Shown piece after piece: positions 29,027 to 35,374 of a stretch of DNA of 35,374 nucleotides. The DNA is from Fastidiosipila sp. Lineage in GTDB: Bacteria > Bacillota > Clostridia > Saccharofermentanales > DTU023. The notes under the pieces are model-generated. The model searched no databases and was not told the origin of the DNA. It saw nothing but the letters and a program-made list of their open reading frames with translations. Every line of letters starts with the position of its first letter. Position 1 is the first letter of the stretch. Position numbers and translations under genes: made by a program. The stretch spans positions 1-35,374 of the forward strand of contig DUQI01000016.1 in NCBI GenBank assembly GCA_012837885.1, read 5' to 3'.

Positions 29027-30415
29027 TTAGAGCATCAGGCTGACAAAAAAGGTCGCCCCTCTGCCCGGTTCCGACTCGACCCAGGCTTTCCCCTGATAGA
29101 GCTGAGCGATATGCTTGACGATCGAAAGACCGAGTCCCGTGCCGCCGGCGCCTCTGTTGCGTCCGCGATCGACGCGATAGAATCGTTCGAAGATGCGCGT
29201 CTGATGATCCGCATCGATGCCGCGGCCGTTATCTTTCACGCTGATCAAGACGCCTTGGTTTGGCGTTCTGGTGTAATCGATCCAAACCTTACCGCCGGTA
29301 TCCGAATACTTGATCGCGTTGTCGATCAAGTTGATAAATATCTGTCTCAGGCGATTCCGGTTCGCCGTCAGCTCGACGCCTTCGCCTTCCGTCTCGGCCA
29401 TGATCGTAATCTTTTTCTCGTCCGCTTTTTCATCGAACAAGACCAGCACTTCTTCCACGATGTCATTTAAATTCAGCGTCTCAAGATCGCGTTCCGTCTT
29501 TTTCGATTCGATTTCGGACAAGACGAGAATGTCCGTGATCAGCTGTTCGAGGCGTTCGGCTTCGATTTCGATGATGTCGAGAAAGCGCTCACGCACCGCC
29601 TCATCGGACGGGTTGCTGCGCCTCAACGTTTCGACAAAGCCGCGGATCGAGGTCAACGGCGACTTTAGTTCATGGGTCACGTTCGCGACAAACTCGGCAC
29701 GCATGTCCTGCATGCGGTGTTCGTCGGTTCGATCGTCAAAGATCAAAATCGTATGCTCTTTTTCGCCGCCTTCTCTGACTGGAACGGCGACGACATCGAA
29801 CTCGCGCCGGCCTTTCGAAGTCAGCATGCTGATCGCTTCTTCACTCGCCTGCCCTTCGACGCCGGCTTCTCTCGCCAGGCGCTCGGTCGTCTTGCTGCCG
29901 GTCAATAAAATAAGGGGGAACGGGTTTTCATCCGGCGTCAGATTTCGCGAAAAGATGCGGCTGGCCGAGGTGTTCATGAAGTGAACCCAGAGATCCTGGT
30001 CGACCATGACAAGTGGATCGACCATCGAGTTTAAGATCGCATCGAGTCGGGCCGTCTTCTCCTGCATGTTGCGCGAACTCATCTCCAGTTGTTCCGCCAT
30101 CTCGTTCAGTTCGATCGCCACACTTCGAAGCACCGATCTGGTGTGATGGGCACCGATCACACGAGCCGCATAATTGCCGGCCGCTAGTTCCTTACCGAGC
30201 GATTTCAGATCCCGCGACGTCTCGTTCAGTTCGCGTATCGCTTTCCAAAATAAAAGCCCGATGACGAGAAGCGTCAGGACCGCCGTGATCGCGACGGTCC
30301 AGATAAAGCGACCTTCCAGCCGCGGATTGGTGATCGAGGTGCGACCGACCAGCAACACGATCAGAAAGCCGAGGAACAATAGAGCGGCCGCTGTCAAAAT
30401 CGTGCTTTTCTTCAT
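29027..30415 (-). CDS. phoR: Sensor histidine kinase, PhoR-like (HAMP-PAS-HisKA-HATPase)
   Basis: Two TM helices separated by a short loop, HAMP-like linker, PAS (ILNSMVDPLVMVDQDLWVHFMN), H-box FVANVTHELKSPLTSIRGF, N/G boxes (NLIDNAIKYS, VKDNGRGID, GGTGLGLSIVKHI). Confidence 0.92.
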   Translation of the reverse strand: MKKSTILTAAALLFLGFLIVLLVGRTSITNPRLEGRFIWTVAITAVLTLLVIGLLFWKAIRELNETSRDLKSLGKELAAGNYAARVIGAHHTRSVLRSVAIELNEMAEQLEMSSRNMQEKTARLDAILNSMVDPLVMVDQDLWVHFMNTSASRIFSRNLTPDENPFPLILLTGSKTTERLAREAGVEGQASEEAISMLTSKGRREFDVVAVPVREGGEKEHTILIFDDRTDEHRMQDMRAEFVANVTHELKSPLTSIRGFVETLRRSNPSDEAVRERFLDIIEIEAERLEQLITDILVLSEIESKKTERDLETLNLNDIVEEVLVLFDEKADEKKITIMAETEGEGVELTANRNRLRQIFINLIDNAIKYSDTGGKVWIDYTRTPNQGVLISVKDNGRGIDADHQTRIFERFYRVDRGRNRGAGGTGLGLSIVKHIAQLYQGKAWVESEPGRGATFFVSLML

Positions 30416-31158
30416 GCGTTCTCTTCGTAGAAACGGTAGCCGCGCCCTCTGACCGTCTCGATCAGCGTCGGCGCTTTATCGTCTCGTTCCAGTTTTCTTC
30501 TGAGCTGACGGATATGGACGTCGACCGTTCTCGTCTCGCCTGCATAATCGAAGCCCCAGACATGGTTTAAAAGCTCGTCGCGCGTGTAGGCGATGCCGCT
30601 GTTTCGCATCAAAAACTTCAAAAGCTCGTACTCGCGGTTCGTCATCTCGATCTCTTCGCCATCGAGGTACACCCGGTGTCGGGCGTCATCCAACGAGACG
30701 TGGCCGATCGTGATCACGTCCGGCGATTCGGCTTCCATCTCACCTTCGATTTTTTCTCTGGTCGCATAGATCTTGGCGTAGCGGCGCACCAGGCTGTGCA
30801 CACGCGAGAGTAATTCTCTGATACCAAACGGTTTCGTCAGGTAATCATCGGCGCCCGTCTCGAGCCCCGTGACCTTATCGGTCTCAGTCGCCCTCGCGGT
30901 CAGCATCAGGATCGGCGTCAAATCAAAGTGGGCTTTTCGCCGCAGGAGCGCACACACCTCAAAACCGTCCATACCGGGCATCATGACATCCAAAATGAAC
31001 AGTGATACACCGGACGTTTCCAGCCGGTTCAACTCTTTGACCATCAGGTCTCCGCTCGCGAACACCTCGGTGACAAAGCCTTCATTTTTTAAGTTGTATT
31101 CGATCAGCTCGGCGATCACATGGTCATCTTCAACGATGACTATCGGTTTTTTTAGCAT
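30412..31158 (-). CDS. phoP: PhoP/PhoB-like OmpR-family response regulator
   Basis: Receiver (PIVIVEDDHVIAEL, LFILDVMMPGMDGFEVC, TARATE, DDYLTKPFG) and winged helix (MTNREYELLKFLMRN..TVDVHIRQLRRKLE..IETVRGRGYRF). ATG 31158 preferred. Confidence 0.93.
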   Translation of the reverse strand: MLKKPIVIVEDDHVIAELIEYNLKNEGFVTEVFASGDLMVKELNRLETSGVSLFILDVMMPGMDGFEVCALLRRKAHFDLTPILMLTARATETDKVTGLETGADDYLTKPFGIRELLSRVHSLVRRYAKIYATREKIEGEMEAESPDVITIGHVSLDDARHRVYLDGEEIEMTNREYELLKFLMRNSGIAYTRDELLNHVWGFDYAGETRTVDVHIRQLRRKLERDDKAPTLIETVRGRGYRFYEENA

Positions 31159-31831
31159 TCTTCGCTTCCTCTTCTTCGTAGATCGCATGACGTCCCTCGA
31201 TAAAGTAGATCACCCACTCGGCCACATTCTGCGCATGGTCTCCGGCGCGTTCGAAATGTTTGGCGATGAGGAGCAAGTCCACGAGCTGAGGCACGTTATC
31301 ACGATCAATCGCGATTTGGTGCACGAAATAGCGTTTAAGCTGACGATAGAGTTTATCGATCTGACGATCCATACGGATCGTCTCTTCTGCCTGTTGCTTG
31401 TCGCGATTGACGTAAGAATCGAGCGCCGCCTTAATGATCCGGCGCGTCATGTCGGCGAGCACGACCACATCATGCGGAATGGAAAACTCATACGGTGCTT
31501 TGACGAGCGTTTTCACCGCTTGACAGATATCGGTCGCGTGGTCGGCAATCCTCTCCAAGTCCGTGATCAGCTTCAAGTTCGCAGTGACGTCTCGCAAATC
31601 TCTCGCTACCGGTTGCTGCAGTGCGATCAGACGCACGCAGTTGCGATCGATCTCGCGTTCCATCTCATCGATGACGTCGTCGCCGTCGATCACTTTTTGA
31701 GCGAGCTCGACATCTAGGTTAATCAGCGCTTCAACCGCCAGGCCGATCGCCTGTTCGACGGCGGCGCCCATGCGGATGATCTGCTCATGCAGTGCTTGTA
31801 GTTCTCGTTGAAATTCAATACGTACGGCCAT
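31130..31831 (-). CDS. phoU: Phosphate signalling complex protein PhoU
   Basis: FQRELQALHEQIIRMGAAVEQAI; VIDGDDVIDEMEREIDRNCVRLIALQQPVARDLRDVTANLKLITDLERIADHATDI; HFERAGDHAQNVAEWVIYFIEG. Confidence 0.96.
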   Translation of the reverse strand: MAVRIEFQRELQALHEQIIRMGAAVEQAIGLAVEALINLDVELAQKVIDGDDVIDEMEREIDRNCVRLIALQQPVARDLRDVTANLKLITDLERIADHATDICQAVKTLVKAPYEFSIPHDVVVLADMTRRIIKAALDSYVNRDKQQAEETIRMDRQIDKLYRQLKRYFVHQIAIDRDNVPQLVDLLLIAKHFERAGDHAQNVAEWVIYFIEGRHAIYEEEEAKNAKKTDSHR

Positions 31832-31845
31832 ATCCCACCCCTTTA

Positions 31846-32751
31846 TTAACCGAATTTACCTGAGATGTAATCTTCGGTGCGTTTATCCCTCGGAACGTGG
31901 AACACTTCCGAAGTATCACCGACTTCCACCAGATCTCCGAGTAAGAAGAACGCCGTCTTATCACTGATACGCGCCGCCTGATTCATCGAGTGCGTCACGA
32001 TAATAATAGTATAGAGTTTTTTCAGTTCTTCGATTAAGTCTTCGATATGCGCGGTGGCAATCGGGTCTAGAGCCGATGTCGGCTCGTCCATCAAGATCAC
32101 TTTCGGCTCGAGTGCGATCGCTCTCGCGATACAGAGCCGCTGCTGCTGACCGCCCGACAGTTTCAAGGCGTTTCGATGCAGATGATCTTTCGCTTCTTCC
32201 CAGAGCGCCGCTTTTCTCAGCGAATCTTCGACCACGACGCGCAGTTTTTTCATGTCCCGGATTCCCTGACAGCGAAGGCCGTAGGCGACGTTGTCGAAGA
32301 TACTCATCGGGAACGGGTTCGGCGCCTGGAACACCATGCCGACTTCCGTTCGCAGATTGACGACGTCGAGGTCCTTGCTGTGAATATCCTGGCCTTCCAT
32401 CGTAATGCTGCCGTCGATCCTCACCCCGTCGATCAGGTCGTTCATGCGGTTGAAGCAACGCAGAAGCGTCGACTTACCGCAACCGGAAGGACCGATAAAC
32501 GCGGTCACGTGGTTTTTCGGAATGTCGATCGTCACGTTCTTCAAGGCATGAAACTTCTCGTAATAGAGATTGAGGTCTCTCACCTCGAACACATTCGGGC
32601 TGTTCGGGTCGAGCTTTGGATCCGGCATACGCACCTGCTTGGCAGGTTTTGTCTCTTCCGGCGTCTCCGGCTTCACATCGAGTTCCGATGATGCCTGCGG
32701 CTCGGTCTGAGGCGACTCGATCATCGGGTCAGTTGTCATTCTTGCATCCAT
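31846..32751 (-). CDS. pstB: Phosphate ABC transporter ATP-binding protein
   Basis: [91 protein letters not shown]-terminal Pro/Glu-rich extension of about 50 aa. Confidence 0.97.
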   Translation of the reverse strand: MDARMTTDPMIESPQTEPQASSELDVKPETPEETKPAKQVRMPDPKLDPNSPNVFEVRDLNLYYEKFHALKNVTIDIPKNHVTAFIGPSGCGKSTLLRCFNRMNDLIDGVRIDGSITMEGQDIHSKDLDVVNLRTEVGMVFQAPNPFPMSIFDNVAYGLRCQGIRDMKKLRVVVEDSLRKAALWEEAKDHLHRNALKLSGGQQQRLCIARAIALEPKVILMDEPTSALDPIATAHIEDLIEELKKLYTIIIVTHSMNQAARISDKTAFFLLGDLVEVGDTSEVFHVPRDKRTEDYISGKFG

Positions 32752-32754
32752 GTA

Positions 32755-33987
32755 CTATGTTCTCCATTTACGGTTCAGGCGCGAGGAAATGCCTTTTACC
32801 GTCAAGTTCAAGACGAGAACCATGATCAGTATAACGATCGAGATGGCACTCGCCAATTCAAAGTTTGGTTGTTCTCCGGTCATCACTGTCCAGATCTGCA
32901 CGGCCAGAGACGTGCCGGAACGGCCGATCTCCGGATGATCGTTGATCGCCACTCCCATCGTATAGATCAAGGCGGCCGATTCACCGATGATCCGCGATAT
33001 TGACAGCAGGGTCGCCGTCAAAATACCGGGCAGCGCATTCGGCAAGATCACCTTGAAAATCATCTGTGTGTGCGACGAACCGAGCGATAAGCTGGCCATG
33101 CGCAGGCCGTCCGGTACGACGATCAGGGCTTCCTCCGTCTGCCTGATGATCACCGGAAACAAGATGACCGACAAGGTCAACGCGCCGAGTAAAATACTCT
33201 GCGTCGTAATGCCAAACAGAGCCGTCACCGAAAAGAGCATCGTCATACCCATCAGGCCGAAGACGATCGAGGGCACACCGGACAGCATCTCGATAAATGA
33301 GCGAATCACCGATGTGAATTTGTTCTTCGGAGCCAGCTCATGCAGATAGACGGCCGCGGCAATGCCGATCGGCAAAGCGATGACCAGGGTCAACCCGATC
33401 AACATCAAGGTGGCGACGAGTGAGCCTCGCATACCGCCTCCCGTCGACTGATAGAACATGCCGATCAACGCGGAGCCATCCGTCTCGATGCGCTCGATCG
33501 TCTCGTCGGCTGTCTTCTGGTTGCCCATGAAACCGGCCGGCGATTTTCTGCCGCGCGCTTCACTCATGTAATCGAAGCGACGGATCTGCATGTCTTCCAT
33601 CACCGTGATCTTATCGCCTTTACGCGGACCGCTGCCGGCAAAGACGGCATCTCTGAGCGGTGAATCGTCGGCGATGTAGGTCAAAACCATGAGATGTTGT
33701 TTTCTATGGTCGATCTCGTCGCGTAGCGCGAAACCGTATTTTTCGGAGAAGACATCAGCGTCATCGAGGTCGGCCGGACGCTCGAAGTGACCGGGCGTGC
33801 CATCGCTGAACTCGACCAGCATGTTCTCCGGATGATAGTCCGACATCAAGACATCCCAGCTCAAGGTATTCCAGCCTCTGGAAAAGACGAAGACGAAGAT
33901 GGCTGCGAGCACGATGACGGAAATAGAAGTCGATAGCCAAGTGACGACGGTGCGCACATCGTCGGCAAATTTACGCCGCTTATTCAT
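32755..33987 (-). CDS. pstA: Phosphate ABC transporter permease PstA with a large insertion after TM1
   Basis: C-terminal permease region (GGGMRGSLVATLMLIGLTLVIALPIGIAAAVYLHELAPKNKFTSVIRSFIEMLSGVPSIVFGLMG; SLSLGSSHTQMIFKVILPNALPGILTATLLSISRIIGESAAL) is PstA-like; more than 100 aa of hydrophilic sequence follows the first TM. Confidence 0.95.
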   Translation of the reverse strand: MNKRRKFADDVRTVVTWLSTSISVIVLAAIFVFVFSRGWNTLSWDVLMSDYHPENMLVEFSDGTPGHFERPADLDDADVFSEKYGFALRDEIDHRKQHLMVLTYIADDSPLRDAVFAGSGPRKGDKITVMEDMQIRRFDYMSEARGRKSPAGFMGNQKTADETIERIETDGSALIGMFYQSTGGGMRGSLVATLMLIGLTLVIALPIGIAAAVYLHELAPKNKFTSVIRSFIEMLSGVPSIVFGLMGMTMLFSVTALFGITTQSILLGALTLSVILFPVIIRQTEEALIVVPDGLRMASLSLGSSHTQMIFKVILPNALPGILTATLLSISRIIGESAALIYTMGVAINDHPEIGRSGTSLAVQIWTVMTGEQPNFELASAISIVILIMVLVLNLTVKGISSRLNRKWRT

Positions 33988-34921
33988 TCGTCACCCCGCC
34001 TATGCTCTTTTTCACGAGTCGGATCGCAAGGTTCGTCAACAAGATGACGACCATCAAGACGACACCGATCGAGAAGCGGATGTCATAGTCGACGCCGCTC
34101 GTCTCGGAGAGCCCAGACAACATCGTCGTCGTGAGGGTTCTCGTCGTATCAAAGAGATTGAAAGTCGGACCGAACAATTTATTCCCGGCGACCATCGTGA
34201 CCGCCGTCGCTTCACCGAACGCGCGACCTAGACCGAGGATCAGGCCGGCGAATATTCCGGACTTGGCTGAGGTCAATATGACCTTGAAATTCGTCTCCAT
34301 GCGAGACGCCCCTAGCGCTAATGAACCGAGTTCAAGATTTCTATCGACTGAAGCGATAGACACGATCGAGAGCGACGTGATCGTCGGAAAGATCATGATC
34401 GCAAGCAGGATAATCACTGCGAGCATCGAACTTCCGCCGTAAGTCGACTGACCGAACATCCCGGCCAGTTTCGACACAAGGGTCGTGATCGAGCCGGCGG
34501 CGAACACACCGTAGACGACGCTCGGTATGGCGGCCAGGATCTCGACGACCGTCGTAAAGAACACGCGGAGCCCCTTCGGCGCAACCTTGACGATGAAAAG
34601 AGCCGTCAGGACCGAGAGCGGAAACGACAATATCGCCGCACCGAGCGCCGTGGTGATCGTATTAATGATAATGAACAAGACCGAGTATACGGGCGGTGTC
34701 AGGTCCGGACGCCAGCGCATCCCCGTAAGGAATGTACCGAGGTCCTGCCGGCCTTCATAACCAGGCATAAATACCTGTATGCCGCGGCCTGCCACAAAGA
34801 CGAAAATCAAAACGATCATCGCCGCGGCGATCAACCCCGCAAGGAGGAAGATCGCCCGGGCGATTAGATCGATGATTTTCTTACGCCGCTGATAACCCGG
34901 ATGGATTGGCAGCGTTCTCAT
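33980..34921 (-). CDS. pstC: Phosphate ABC transporter permease PstC
   Basis: PLSVLTALFIVKVAPKGLRVFFTTVVEILAAIPSVVYGVFA; LGASRMETNFKVILTSAKSGIFAGLILGLGRAFGEATAVTMVAGN. Overlaps pstA by 8 bp. Confidence 0.95.
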   Translation of the reverse strand: MRTLPIHPGYQRRKKIIDLIARAIFLLAGLIAAAMIVLIFVFVAGRGIQVFMPGYEGRQDLGTFLTGMRWRPDLTPPVYSVLFIIINTITTALGAAILSFPLSVLTALFIVKVAPKGLRVFFTTVVEILAAIPSVVYGVFAAGSITTLVSKLAGMFGQSTYGGSSMLAVIILLAIMIFPTITSLSIVSIASVDRNLELGSLALGASRMETNFKVILTSAKSGIFAGLILGLGRAFGEATAVTMVAGNKLFGPTFNLFDTTRTLTTTMLSGLSETSGVDYDIRFSIGVVLMVVILLTNLAIRLVKKSIGGVTNE

Positions 34922-34922
34922 A

Positions 34923-35374
34923 CTATTTTACTTCGGACCACTCAGTGATCTCACCTTTGAATATTTGCGGCAGCATCTCAGCCGAGATGTTCTCGATCGG
35001 GTTGTCGACGTGGACAGCCGTCACGACTGCGTCAAGACAGTATACACCGGACATCATGCCGTTCGAAATGTCTTCGTCATCTTTGAAGTCGCGCGAGGCG
35101 AAGCCGATGTCGGCACGGTTCGCGGAATCTTTCTCATCACCGAGCGTACGCTTCCAGCCTTCACCGGAACCGGGGTGCTCAGATTTGAAGGTCACATTAC
35201 CGGCGAGCGGAATGAACGCTTCTTTCGCCGAGTCGAGGGTCTTGACGACCGAGGTCGAACCGGTCGTGATCAGCTCGATAGCCGAGTTGTCCTGATCGAC
35301 GATCGGATGCTCTTCAGCGATCTCGCTCCACGGTCTGGCGTTCGAGTAATCGACGATACCACCGGCCGCTTCCA
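34923..35374 (-). CDS. pstS: Phosphate ABC transporter substrate-binding protein PstS, C-terminal part (partial; runs off the right edge)
   Basis: The frame stays open from the TAG at 34923 to the window edge: EAAGGIVDYSNARPWSEIAEEHPIVDQDNSAIELITTGSTSVVKTLDSAKEAFIPLAGNVTFKSEHPGSGEGWKRT..ADIGFASRDFKDDE..GVYCLDAVVTAVHVDNPIENISAEMLPQIFKGEITEWSEVK*. The supplied ORF track shows only the segment after an internal Met. Confidence 0.85.
   Translation of the reverse strand, partial: EAAGGIVDYSNARPWSEIAEEHPIVDQDNSAIELITTGSTSVVKTLDSAKEAFIPLAGNVTFKSEHPGSGEGWKRTLGDEKDSANRADIGFASRDFKDDEDISNGMMSGVYCLDAVVTAVHVDNPIENISAEMLPQIFKGEITEWSEVK

Noticed and set aside
1-35374. CRISPR arrays, IS elements, prophage genes, riboswitches or a complete defence system
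   Set aside because: No regularly spaced direct repeats, transposase/integrase ORFs, or recognisable aptamer core were seen on reading; the RhuM remnant is the only mobile/defence-associated gene.

Overview
The window is mostly conserved chromosomal sequence. Nearly all genes are on the minus strand, and the family content suggests a Firmicutes/Clostridia-like bacterium (inference). From left to right: the 5' part of a tRNA-Leu(GAG); a putative acid-sugar (D-threonate/erythronate type) catabolic operon (GntP permease, PdxA2-like dehydrogenase, DUF1537 four-carbon acid sugar kinase, DeoR regulator); a divergent PPi-type phosphofructokinase; a glycogen operon (glgB-glgC-glgD-glgA plus a GH13 neopullulanase/cyclomaltodextrinase-like gene); a small AT-richer accessory patch with an orphan secreted protein and a truncated RhuM-family gene; mutS2, pgsA and an ATP-type pfkA; a small membrane-anchored orphan; dnaE, a phosphoglucomutase, uvrB and a family-4-like uracil-DNA glycosylase; and a complete-looking pst-pho cluster (pstS partial at the right edge, pstC, pstA, pstB, phoU, phoP, phoR). 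I found no CRISPR array, IS element, prophage or recognisable new defence system. The most unusual points are: a PstS whose C-terminus is an N-terminal-type PBP segment (tandem or permuted architecture), a PstA with a large extracytoplasmic insertion, two PFKs of opposite phosphoryl-donor type flanking a PPi-producing glycogen operon, a run of three perfect inverted repeats at a gene convergence, and the RhuM remnant/orphan secreted protein patch.
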